Assembly (NCBI GenBank): GCA_005888755.1
Contig: VBBQ01000028.1
Span: 63,706 to 127,705, forward strand
Direction: 5' to 3'
DNA from: Candidatus Bathyarchaeota archaeon
Lineage (GTDB): Archaea; Thermoproteota; Bathyarchaeia; 40CM-2-53-6
DNA length: 64,000 bases
The notes under the pieces were generated by a model, which was given only the letters and a program-made list of their open reading frames with translations, made no database searches and was not told where the DNA came from. The stretch's first letter is position 1. Each line of letters opens with the position of its first letter. Shown piece by piece: positions 33,489-41,174 of this stretch. Made by a program: the position numbers and the translations under genes.

Positions 33489-33959
33489 TTGCCTGTTCGT
33501 TCAGGATTCCGCAATGCAGTCGAGCACTCCGCCAAACCATCAGGCCAGTCAGGCCAGCCATCAGATCTCAGATATGCCCGATTCCTTATCGCGGTTCAGG
33601 TTCTCCGCCTAATCGGCTTGTCTCTGATTCCCCTTCTACAGAATAATACTTTACCAGCCAGCTTCGTTATACCCACTGTCATTGGGGACGCCAGCACCGC
33701 TGTTACGGCTCCGATTGTTGCGTATTCTCTTGGGCGTGGGGGGCCCAAGACATGGGCGGCAAGTCTAGTTTGGAACGGTCTCGGACTGGCAGACTTGTTC
33801 TATGCGCAGACTTTGGCATACGTTACGGGCACGACCACGTACCTCTTTGGGAGTGATCCTCTGATTCTGTTCGGGGCTTATCTCGCCGCGATCTTCCACA
33901 TCGTTACATTCATCCTTTTGTTGCGGAAGAAGACGATCAACCGTTTGTTCAGACAGTGA
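33489..33959 (+). CDS. Four-helix membrane protein
   Basis: A 156-residue protein with a polar N-terminus and about four membrane helices (residues 30-50, 60-80, 85-105 and 125-145), ending in a basic tail (RKKTINRLFRQ). TTG at 33489 is the longest start; an internal one cannot be excluded. Function unknown. Confidence 0.6.
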   Translation: MPVRSGFRNAVEHSAKPSGQSGQPSDLRYARFLIAVQVLRLIGLSLIPLLQNNTLPASFVIPTVIGDASTAVTAPIVAYSLGRGGPKTWAASLVWNGLGLADLFYAQTLAYVTGTTTYLFGSDPLILFGAYLAAIFHIVTFILLLRKKTINRLFRQ

Positions 33960-34333
33960 TTCCCGTACAGACTCTAGTCTGTGTCTCCGTCCCAAGTATA
34001 CAACCTCAATTAGGCTATTTTCCGCGTTTGCGAGCCTAGTTTAGGAACGAAATCGCCCATTATCAGCCCTGATATCGAATTTGGGACGCCTTCCCTTGAC
34101 TGCCCGAGAGATCGTTCGTGACAGGGCGATAAGACCCCTAGTTTCGCCCCAGCATCCAACCCTGAACCACGCCCTGAATCGCGGGACTCGCCCGGAAACC
34201 CTGCCAGACCAGCAAATCCTCTCGCCGGAAAGGGGGGTACTGGACAGGGCACCTCGCGACGCACGAGAGGTTCGCCCGGCCTGCCAAGCTAGGGTTTTAT
34301 CAGAGTCGAACCGATCGACGCTTCGCTCGTGTC
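33960..34333. other. GC-rich gene-free region, possible structured RNA
   Basis: No credible protein frame. CCTAGTTT at 34035-34042 can pair with AAGCTAGG at 34286-34293 (one T-G pair), closing a stretch of about 260 nt. That stretch is rich in further helices, such as GGGCGA/TCGCCC near 34125-34150, the palindrome TATCAGCCCTGATA near 34061-34074 and an ACCTC/GAGGT hairpin near 34252-34271. This could be a non-coding RNA on either strand. Conserved cores of RNase P or SRP RNA were not found by eye. GTTTTAT near 34294-34300 may be the TATA box of the next gene. Confidence 0.35.
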
Positions 34334-34519
34334 ATGTCTCTTCCCAAGCCCGGCGACAACGTCAAAGTGACCTTGTTGAGCGGCGAAACTATTGAAGGCA
34401 TCGTAGACTGGATTGATGGTAATGGTGCCTGGGTCAGAGGCGTACAGAAGAGTAGATGGGTTCCTCTGGAAGCCTTCGAGCCCACACCTCAAGAAGATGA
34501 CCCAAAAGACAGCGAGTAG
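34334..34519 (+). CDS. Small SH3/LSm-like protein
   Basis: A 61-residue protein: PKPGDNVKVTLLSGETIEGIVDWIDGNGAWVRG, then SRWVPLEAFEP and an acidic tail. The pattern of a small beta barrel with TLLSGETIEGIV resembles LSm or SH3-like folds that bind RNA or ligands. A TATA-like element lies about 37 bp upstream. Confidence 0.6.
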   Translation: MSLPKPGDNVKVTLLSGETIEGIVDWIDGNGAWVRGVQKSRWVPLEAFEPTPQEDDPKDSE

Positions 34520-34556
34520 CCAGCTTCTGCTTGTTCCTACCTATGAACCGAAGAGG

Positions 34557-35936
34557 CTACTTTACGAAGACGAGTCCTTTGCCCGAGTCTATCTCGAAAG
34601 TCTCTGTATCAAGCTTTGACGCGGACCCGTTGAGCTTCCTGACCTTTAGCTCTCGCCCGTTCGGGTCAGAATCGTCCTTGTCCAAGTCGATAACGCACGA
34701 TGCAGTATCTTCCAGCCACTTGACAACATCCTTCGGCGCCTTCGAAAGATCAACAGTCACAACCAGTGTAACGTTCGAGTCTCTCAACTTGTCCAAAGTC
34801 TCCCCAAGTTTCTTGACAAAATCCTTTGAGGCAACCTTAGCCACAACCGGATCGATCGAGTCGAAGAGGATCTTCGTCTTCTCACCGATAAACATCGAAC
34901 TGTTCTTGACAAGCGCTTCCTGTATCGAATCGAAGTCAAACGCCTTCTCGACATAGTACGGCTCAAAACTGAACGAGTCCGACTGAGCCGAAAACCCATC
35001 GACAAGAAGGAATCTATACTGCGACTCGGCCTCCGACGGATCCGCGCCTATCTTCTTCATCTGCTCCCTAAGCGCACCAGGCGCCTTATCGTAGGTTACG
35101 AACACGCATGGGCTTCCCTGCTTCAGAAAACTGCTCGCAAGACCAGAGCACAAGGTCGTCTTCCCAGACCCCTGAACACCATTCACAACCACCAGTCCCG
35201 GAGAGTCTAGATTACCTTGCGTAATCTCGAAAATATGGTCGAAGCTCTGCGAGACCTTTGGTGGACTGGGACGTTTTGGAGCTTCGTTCCGGATAGGCTT
35301 CTCCGACTTGTCCGTGGAAGGTGGCGGAAAGAACTTCGGCTGAAGGGCGTCCTTTGGAGTCTGCTCCACCGGCTCAGGAGGTCTCACGGACCGAACTGGA
35401 GGTGCTGGAGGCGGAGGGGGCGCGGTGGTCGCTGGCGGTGAGGGAGCTGTAGCAGGATTATCTGGCTCAGCGCCTTTCTTCCCCCCCGGGACTATCACCA
35501 TCGGCCGGCTCGTAGGTGTCGCTCTCGGCGGGACCCATTCCGAAATACCCTCGGTCGTAAACGCTCTCGGCGGATCGCCGCTAATCGAGTTCGCATCAGA
35601 TGGCATATCTTTGAGAAGAGACTGTAGTAGTCTACTCAACGAGCTGTCCTCATCTCCCTGCGGAGGAGCAGACCAGGTTCTTTGCAGTTGATACGAGCTG
35701 GGAGCGTTCAATGGTGAAGGGTTTGGAGGAGTAGGCGAAGTCGCCTGAGCGGGAGGAGGTTGGATTAGAGTAGATGTTGTTGGAGAGTTGGGCGTCGATG
35801 CGGCCATGGTTGTCGAGGCCTCTCCGTTTTGTCCGTCTTCTTTCTCGTCTTTCTTCTTCTTCCCGAACAGGGTGAGTATTCCTATGACGGTAAAAAGGGT
35901 CCAGATGGGATCCAAACCGGTAAGTTGGACTAGCAT
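34557..35936 (-). CDS. Membrane-anchored, proline-rich RecA/KaiC-like ATPase
   Basis: The 459-residue protein has three parts. Residues 8-25 form one membrane anchor (LDPIWTLFTVIGILTLFG) followed by a Lys-rich stop. Residues 30-230 are a low-complexity Pro/Ser/Thr/Ala linker. Residues 235-459 form a RecA-fold ATPase with Walker A in VVNGVQGSGKTTLCSG and Walker B in TKILFDSIDPVV, of the KaiC/RadA-like type. The second KaiC domain and DNA-binding loops are missing. It may be a membrane-tethered signalling or motor-related ATPase; no partner gene is adjacent. Confidence 0.75.
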   Translation of the reverse strand: MLVQLTGLDPIWTLFTVIGILTLFGKKKKDEKEDGQNGEASTTMAASTPNSPTTSTLIQPPPAQATSPTPPNPSPLNAPSSYQLQRTWSAPPQGDEDSSLSRLLQSLLKDMPSDANSISGDPPRAFTTEGISEWVPPRATPTSRPMVIVPGGKKGAEPDNPATAPSPPATTAPPPPPAPPVRSVRPPEPVEQTPKDALQPKFFPPPSTDKSEKPIRNEAPKRPSPPKVSQSFDHIFEITQGNLDSPGLVVVNGVQGSGKTTLCSGLASSFLKQGSPCVFVTYDKAPGALREQMKKIGADPSEAESQYRFLLVDGFSAQSDSFSFEPYYVEKAFDFDSIQEALVKNSSMFIGEKTKILFDSIDPVVAKVASKDFVKKLGETLDKLRDSNVTLVVTVDLSKAPKDVVKWLEDTASCVIDLDKDDSDPNGRELKVRKLNGSASKLDTETFEIDSGKGLVFVK

Positions 35937-36124
35937 TCGTTCAACTCATTTCTGTTGATCATTCAGGTTCATCCAAGGATACTTGTCTCAGCAGTATTTC
36001 GAACAGGAGAACACAGCATGAGTTGTTCTTGGATAGGAATGATGTTACCCTAGTGAATAGTCAACGGAAACAACACGGGACACTTCACTCGGGAGCCGGA
36101 CTGCACATACCCGGATTACCGAAA

Positions 36125-36694
36125 TTACCTCTTTGTCTTCAGAATATCCGACTTCGTAAGAATACCAACAATATTCTCGCCCTTCGCAACGAGGACGCCG
36201 TAGTTGCTCTGCAACAACCCTAGGACCAGATCAATGGGAGTATCACTATTAACCACCGGCAACGGCGAATCCATAATCTCCCGAACCTTGAGACCAAGCA
36301 CCGACTCTAGGGACTCGCCCCGCGCCGCCCGATCCAGAATCGTTTTCTCGGAAACACTTCCCACAGATCTTCCGCCCTCAAAGACCGGGAGCTGCGAATA
36401 GCCCCTACGCCTCATCAAGTCTACAGCATCGCGGACAAGCTGCGTTCTTGCCACAGACACGACAGGACGACTGATCAGCTCATCCACCCGACGCGCAGGA
36501 CTCTCAACACCCGCTCGTTCTAAAGCACTGAAAAGTCTCTGCACCACCGAATAAGATGGATCAACTGAGCCCGCTTCGATCTTCGCGATTATCGACTGAC
36601 TTACTCCAGCAGATACGGCGAGTCTGGACTGCGTTAGCCCGAGCTCTTTCCTCTTCTTTGGAATCTCCCCCAAGGATGGAAGCATGCTTCCCAA
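36125..36694 (-). CDS. HTH-CBS transcriptional regulator, probable repressor of met genes
   Basis: A 189-residue protein with an XRE-type helix-turn-helix (residues 10-60: KRKELGLTQSRLAVSAGVSQSIIAKIEAG) and two CBS domains (residues 68-125 and 130-188: SRPVVSVARTQLVRDAVDLM, GGRSVGSVSEKTIL; VREIMDSPLPVVNSDTPIDLVLGLL, NIVGILTKSDIL). CBS pairs bind adenosyl compounds such as SAM or AMP. Divergent transcription from methionine synthase across two palindromes suggests that it senses SAM and controls methionine synthesis and its own gene. Confidence 0.82.
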   Translation of the reverse strand: MGSMLPSLGEIPKKRKELGLTQSRLAVSAGVSQSIIAKIEAGSVDPSYSVVQRLFSALERAGVESPARRVDELISRPVVSVARTQLVRDAVDLMRRRGYSQLPVFEGGRSVGSVSEKTILDRAARGESLESVLGLKVREIMDSPLPVVNSDTPIDLVLGLLQSNYGVLVAKGENIVGILTKSDILKTKR

Positions 36695-36712
36695 GATATC
36701 GGACGGTGCTCT

Positions 36713-36755
36713 TATTCCTATCGGAATACAGAAAGCCCCTATTCCTAACGGAATA
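36713..36755. promoter_or_regulatory. Two palindromic operators between the HTH-CBS gene and met genes
   Basis: TATTCCTATCGGAATA (36713-36728) and TATTCCTAACGGAATA (36740-36755) are the same 6-bp inverted repeat with a 4-nt centre, 27 bp apart. The first would overlap the promoter region of the minus-strand regulator gene; the second ends 15 bp before the TATA box of the plus-strand met genes. A dimeric HTH protein is the expected ligand. Confidence 0.8.
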
Positions 36756-36770
36756 TGAGTATAACAGAAC

Positions 36771-36778
36771 TTATATAA
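36771..36778 (+). promoter_or_regulatory. TATA box of the methionine operon
   Basis: TTATATAA centred 32 bp before ATG 36807, at normal archaeal promoter spacing. Confidence 0.75.
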
Positions 36779-36806
36779 TTAGAATAACTGGAACGACAAC
36801 GAAAAC

Positions 36807-37784
36807 ATGTCCCCTGAGATCCAGCTTGCGGGGATTCATCCGCGGTCGGAGAAGCTGATTGAGCTTACGCGCTCTTACGAGCGGGCAAAAACCAGCTGGA
36901 GCCAAGTAGAGGTCCAACTTGAGCAGGACACAAAAGAACTCGTCAAACTCCAAAAGAGCCTTGGCATCCGACATATCTCTGACGGAGCCCTAGGATGGCA
37001 AGATCAGCTAAGACCCATCTCGCGATCTCTCAAAGGAATAGAGTCAGGGACACGATACTCAAGATGGTTTGACACCAACACATTCTACCAAAAGCCCATC
37101 GTCGTAGGCAAGATTTCGGCCGGCGAGACCGACCCCAAGAACTTTCTCCAAACAAGACTCTTAGCAGGAGAAAAGAACCGGAAAATCACCCTACCTGGAC
37201 CATATACATTCTCACAGCTCTCAGAAAACAAGTATTACGAAAAGTATCCAGACCTGCTCTTCGACATTGCAGCTGCCGAGCGCGAGATTATCAAGAACCT
37301 CAGGAATGAGGGCGTTTTGCTCTTCCAACTATCGGAACCATGTCTGGTCTATCAACCATACCGAGAGACCTTCAGAGACGAGTCGGAAGTTGAACTCGCC
37401 CTCAGAGCAATTCGATCGGTGGTCGAAAACAATCCCGGAGAATTTGTTATCCAGACCTATTTTGGCGACGCTTCCCCAATATTCTCCAAACTTCTAGACC
37501 TACCCGTTCGCGGTATCGGTATCGATTTGTTCGAAACTGATGTTTCCTCGCTTAGCGATCAGACCTCGAAAACACTCGTATTGGGCGTTGTTGACTCACG
37601 AGAGTCCTACGTCGAGGACCCTCGCTGGATTGCTGACACCGCGAGAAAATTCCGCGAGCAAGTAGACGTTCAAGATCTGGTTTTCGCTTCAAATTCGGAC
37701 CTCAAATTCGTGCCGCAAGGAATCGCGAACCAAAAGCTGGAAGCTTTGTCGAAGGCATCTGAACTGTTCAAGGGGAACCGATAG
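36807..37784 (+). CDS. Methionine synthase-like protein, MetE N-terminal part
   Basis: A 325-residue protein related to the N-terminal domain of cobalamin-independent methionine synthase. Visible family parts are QLAGIHPRSEKLIELTRSYERAK, a GALGWQDQLRP stretch, ITLPGPYTFSQLSENKYYE and LFQLSEPCLVYQ. It lacks the zinc site, which is on the next gene, so the two proteins probably act together. The ATG at 36807 is placed by the TATA box. It is the first gene of a three-gene methionine operon. Confidence 0.82.
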   Translation: MSPEIQLAGIHPRSEKLIELTRSYERAKTSWSQVEVQLEQDTKELVKLQKSLGIRHISDGALGWQDQLRPISRSLKGIESGTRYSRWFDTNTFYQKPIVVGKISAGETDPKNFLQTRLLAGEKNRKITLPGPYTFSQLSENKYYEKYPDLLFDIAAAEREIIKNLRNEGVLLFQLSEPCLVYQPYRETFRDESEVELALRAIRSVVENNPGEFVIQTYFGDASPIFSKLLDLPVRGIGIDLFETDVSSLSDQTSKTLVLGVVDSRESYVEDPRWIADTARKFREQVDVQDLVFASNSDLKFVPQGIANQKLEALSKASELFKGNR

Positions 37785-38990
37785 ATGTCGAAGCTCTTTC
37801 CAGTTCAGGAGATCGGAAGTCTCGCCAAGCCCAAATGGAGAACGAAGGGACTGCGACAACCCCTCTCCGCACAGGACCTTTCCGAGGCCGAAGGATGGGC
37901 TGAGAAGCTCGGGATTGATGACTTTCATGACCGAGCCAAAAGCATTCTCAAGACTAGCGACGACAAGACTCGAACAAAGGAAGTTCTGGAACTCTCCACT
38001 ATGTACGGCCTCCGCCTCTTCGAAACCGCTGGGATAGACAACGACGGCGTTGGGGGAGAGCAGCAGCGAGTCGAAATGTACGAGCATGTAATCAAGGCCG
38101 TACAGGGAATGCACCTCCTTGGCCACGTCCACTCCTTTGACTACAAATACTTCAACAAGGGAGTCGCAGAATCAAAGATTTCGCGGAAGCATCCCATCTA
38201 CGCTCCGGAATTCTCTGATGTCAAGAAATACGCCCATCGAGCCGTGAAGGTTCCGATTACTGGACCGTACACGCTAGTGGATTGGTCCTTCAGCGGATAC
38301 TACGTCCAGAAGCAGCGCGCGTCTTCTCCTAAGACACGAAAGATCGAGGCAAAGCGAGAATTCCTACAAGATATCGTAGAGCAAGTCGTACGGCCTGAAA
38401 TCCGAGACCTAGTCAATGCCGGAGCGTCTTGGATCCAGATAGATGAGCCAGCGGTGACCGCGCATCCAGAACCTCAGGAGATGGAGCTGTTTGTCGAAGC
38501 ATGGAACGAAACAGTTAGGGGATTCAGCTGCAAGTTCAGCGACCACACCTGCTACCCATCCGAGATAGGATACAAAGTTCTCGCAGAGTACGCACCGAAG
38601 CTGGACAAGTGCGACCAGCTCGCGTTAGAGTTTGCCAACCGAGATACTTCCCGTCTCGGAGTCGATGCGAGCTCAAGAGAAGGATACAGCGACCTCAAAC
38701 ACTTCGTCGATGCTGGTTTCAGCGGAGAATTCGGGCTTGGTGTCGCTCACGTGCACGACTTCACAGGAAACGTGTCCTCCGGCGCCGGAGAGGCCGTGGG
38801 TCGAGACCTGATCGAGTCTCCGGAACTAGTGCGGGACCGGCTCCTCTACGCCACGAAAATCGTCGGGAATCCAGCAAAGATCTGGGCGAACCCGGACTGC
38901 GGCCTCAGAACCAGGACATGGGACGTTTCATTTGCGAAGCTTGCAAACATCACGAAGGGTGCTGAACTAGCCAGGGAGGCGTTCGAATGA
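37785..38990 (+). CDS. metE: Methionine synthase, MetE catalytic (zinc) part
   Basis: A 401-residue protein with the catalytic barrel of cobalamin-independent methionine synthase, which moves a methyl group to homocysteine. The zinc ligands are visible: His and Cys in SDHTCYPS near residue 247, a Glu in LALEFANRD near 283, and Cys in NPDCGLRTR near 371. QIDEPAVTAHP is also conserved. Its ATG follows the previous stop directly. Whether the methyl donor is a folate or another carrier is not shown by sequence; MTHFR downstream argues for a folate-type carrier. Confidence 0.87.
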   Translation: MSKLFPVQEIGSLAKPKWRTKGLRQPLSAQDLSEAEGWAEKLGIDDFHDRAKSILKTSDDKTRTKEVLELSTMYGLRLFETAGIDNDGVGGEQQRVEMYEHVIKAVQGMHLLGHVHSFDYKYFNKGVAESKISRKHPIYAPEFSDVKKYAHRAVKVPITGPYTLVDWSFSGYYVQKQRASSPKTRKIEAKREFLQDIVEQVVRPEIRDLVNAGASWIQIDEPAVTAHPEPQEMELFVEAWNETVRGFSCKFSDHTCYPSEIGYKVLAEYAPKLDKCDQLALEFANRDTSRLGVDASSREGYSDLKHFVDAGFSGEFGLGVAHVHDFTGNVSSGAGEAVGRDLIESPELVRDRLLYATKIVGNPAKIWANPDCGLRTRTWDVSFAKLANITKGAELAREAFE

Positions 38991-39892
38991 GACTGAGTGA
39001 TCGTGCTAGGCACCATAACCTCGTTACCATTGAGCTTATTCCGGACAGAGTTGTTCCGAGTGATTTAGCCCTCTTGAAGGGCCGAGTTGACGCTATCACG
39101 GTTCCCGCCCTAAGGAATGGCCACGATGACCCTAGCTATCCAAGGTCTTTCCCGGTGACCCCGCAGCGGAGAAGCCTCGCTTCCGCCACTATCATCAACA
39201 GGGCTGGGATAACCGCTGTTCCTTCGCTAACATGTCGCGATTGCCGCAGGTCAGATCTCTCGATGATCGCGAACCAAGTGGAAGACGGGCTTGGAAACGT
39301 TCTGATCGTATATGGAGACCCTTACCCAGAGCCGCGTCCCGGGACTTACGAGTTCACCAAAACGAACGAGCTAATTCGAGAGATCTCTTCGCTGAGCGGT
39401 GGACGCCATCCGTGCATTGGGGCGGTGACCAACCAGCACGCTAATGACAGGGAAAACGAAATCTCTCGAACAATATCACGTGTCGATGCAGGCGCAGACT
39501 TCATCGTTACAAACGTCGCCTTCGACGCAGACAGGGTACTTGAGCATAGAGACTCTCTGCTCGAAGCAGGGTTAAACGTACCACTCTTCATCCAAGTCTC
39601 CATTCCCCTCAGCCTAGACAATGTATTGTTTGTGAGCCAAAAATTCGACATCCCTGTCCCAGTTCACGTTAAGAACAAACTGTTGAACGATCCTATTGGA
39701 GGAAGTCTAGCTGTTGCAACAGAAGCCTACGAGGCTCTACGCGGAGAGGCGAACGGTATACACTTCTCATATCTATTCAGACAACGAAACCCGATCCCCA
39801 CCTATCGGCATTTGTTGGAGACAATTGGAGTAGGAGGCCCGGAGCTGGCTCCGCTAGCCGCCTCCACCGTGAAAACACTCTCCTCCTCGTAG
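38987..39892 (+). CDS. metF: Methylenetetrahydrofolate reductase family protein
   Basis: A 301-residue TIM-barrel protein of the MTHFR family, which reduces methylene-tetrahydrofolate to the methyl donor for methionine synthase. Typical segments are VTIELIPDRVVPSD at the N-terminus, PSLTCRDCRRSDL (the family's LTCxxxxR-type region), NVLIVYGDPYP and GADFIVTNVAFDADRV. ATG at 38987 overlaps the metE stop by 4 bp. It completes a methyl-transfer operon controlled from 36.7 kb. Confidence 0.87.
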   Translation: MRLSDRARHHNLVTIELIPDRVVPSDLALLKGRVDAITVPALRNGHDDPSYPRSFPVTPQRRSLASATIINRAGITAVPSLTCRDCRRSDLSMIANQVEDGLGNVLIVYGDPYPEPRPGTYEFTKTNELIREISSLSGGRHPCIGAVTNQHANDRENEISRTISRVDAGADFIVTNVAFDADRVLEHRDSLLEAGLNVPLFIQVSIPLSLDNVLFVSQKFDIPVPVHVKNKLLNDPIGGSLAVATEAYEALRGEANGIHFSYLFRQRNPIPTYRHLLETIGVGGPELAPLAASTVKTLSSS

Positions 39893-39925
39893 CCTCTTTC
39901 GAGGTCTAGGGCGAGCTTCGGATAG

Positions 39926-40519
39926 TCAACTAGCAGTCTTTGTTGGTTCGAGAGATAATGCTGCGTCTTCACCGAGCTGAAGAGCTTTTTTCAATTCTTT
40001 CTTCATGAGTGACGGGTCATGGTTGAGGTTGAAGTAGTCCGCGAAAGTGCTTGTGGTCCTTAGCATTCTGGTTCTCCCGATCCTCTCGTCACTAATCAGA
40101 TCCATATCCTTCAGCTGTTTTACATGAACATAGGCCAGTTTTCCTCTGACGCGGACAACATAAGACTGTGTGACAGGCTGCTTGAGGGCTATGAAAGATA
40201 AGGTTCGAAGAGGTCCTGGTGTTAGAAGCGGCCTATTCGCCAGTTTCCTAACGTGTTTGGCAAATTCTGCCTTTAGTTGCATGACAAAGCGTCCATCAGG
40301 AAGTTCTACAACTTGAATCGGGCTTCCAGCCATTCTGTACCGTTCCGAAACTGCCGAGGCGATTCCACGTATTTTGTCCTCGGATCGCGCGCCTATGACA
40401 GACCCGATCATCTTGAGGTCCAGCGGACGTCCGGAGACGTATAGTGCGGCCTCGCAGAGTTGCTGTTGAAGGTCGGCAGTTTTCGGTCGAGCCGTGTTAG
40501 TCGAAACTTGTGCTTCCAT
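39926..40519 (-). CDS. scpB: Segregation and condensation protein B
   Basis: ScpB bridges the kleisin ScpA in the SMC complex that compacts and segregates chromosomes. The 197-residue protein has two winged-helix domains (LCEAALYVSGRPLDLKMIGSVIG, residues 20-45; TPGPLRTLSFIALKQPVTQSYVVRVRGK, residues 98-125) with the conserved KQLKDMDLISDERIGRTRMLRTT. It overlaps scpA by 23 bp at the end of the smc-scpA-scpB cluster. Confidence 0.92.
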   Translation of the reverse strand: MEAQVSTNTARPKTADLQQQLCEAALYVSGRPLDLKMIGSVIGARSEDKIRGIASAVSERYRMAGSPIQVVELPDGRFVMQLKAEFAKHVRKLANRPLLTPGPLRTLSFIALKQPVTQSYVVRVRGKLAYVHVKQLKDMDLISDERIGRTRMLRTTSTFADYFNLNHDPSLMKKELKKALQLGEDAALSLEPTKTAS

Positions 40520-41174
40520 CGTTTTTCAGCTCGATTTCGATATCACCGAATTCGAAGGGCTGGGCGAGACCAACTCGTCCCTCTACCGCCAAGAATAGTA
40601 GCATGATGAACATTCTCACAGCCTCAAGGGGGTCCCCTTTTCCGAGGAGGGTTAGGAATGAGAGTTTCTTCCGTGTGGGGCCGGCTTCTGCGAATAATCT
40701 CTGGAGAAAGGCCTTGATGTTCTCTTCAATCTTGACGAAGAAATCGTCAACCTGTTCGAACACTTCAGGCGTTCTGAGGATCAGTTGTGCGCTGGGCGGA
40801 AGCATCCTCTCTGCCGTCAGAACCTCAAGCAGTCCCTTGATGACCTCTTCGACAGACGTGGTCGTCGATTCATATCTCAGGGGAAAGGCTAGCGGTGGTG
40901 GGACGAAATCCGTGGGCCTCTCAAGCGGTGGCTTCGGAGGTTCTTCCATCTTGAGGATGAGTTCTGATTTCATACGAAGAAGGATTGCTGAGGAGAGGAG
41001 GGCTGTTCCGGAAACGGAGAAGTCTATGAATCCTCGACCTCTCATCTCGTGGAGCAGCTCATCCAGCAGATTCGCGAGGTTTACGTCCCAGGGTTTGACG
41101 CGGTGAAGATGAATTAGGTCGAAGAGGACGGCATAAGGTGCTTTGAGCCAGTAGGCTTCCTCGTGAGCTGTCAG
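40497..41174 (-). CDS. scpA: Segregation and condensation protein A (kleisin), CUG start
   Basis: ScpA is the kleisin that links the SMC heads. The N-terminal motif WLKAPYAVLFDLIHLHRVKP lies upstream of the first in-frame ATG at 41045, and the frame from there back to its TGA near 41223 has no ATG, GTG or TTG. CTG at 41174-41172 overlaps the smc stop as CTGA and has AAGGAG 9 nt upstream, giving TAHEEAYWLKAPY and 225 residues, normal for archaeal ScpA. The middle has FSVSGTALLSSAILLRMKSE and the C-terminal winged helix ends near QPFEFGDIEIE. Product certain; CUG start strongly suggested. Confidence 0.91.
   Translation of the reverse strand: MTAHEEAYWLKAPYAVLFDLIHLHRVKPWDVNLANLLDELLHEMRGRGFIDFSVSGTALLSSAILLRMKSELILKMEEPPKPPLERPTDFVPPPLAFPLRYESTTTSVEEVIKGLLEVLTAERMLPPSAQLILRTPEVFEQVDDFFVKIEENIKAFLQRLFAEAGPTRKKLSFLTLLGKGDPLEAVRMFIMLLFLAVEGRVGLAQPFEFGDIEIELKNDGSTSFD

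Noticed and set aside
34081-34395. A 104-residue open frame crossing the gene-free region
   Set aside because: Its composition is Arg/Pro-rich without domain pattern, and it overlaps the well-supported small SH3-like gene in another frame.
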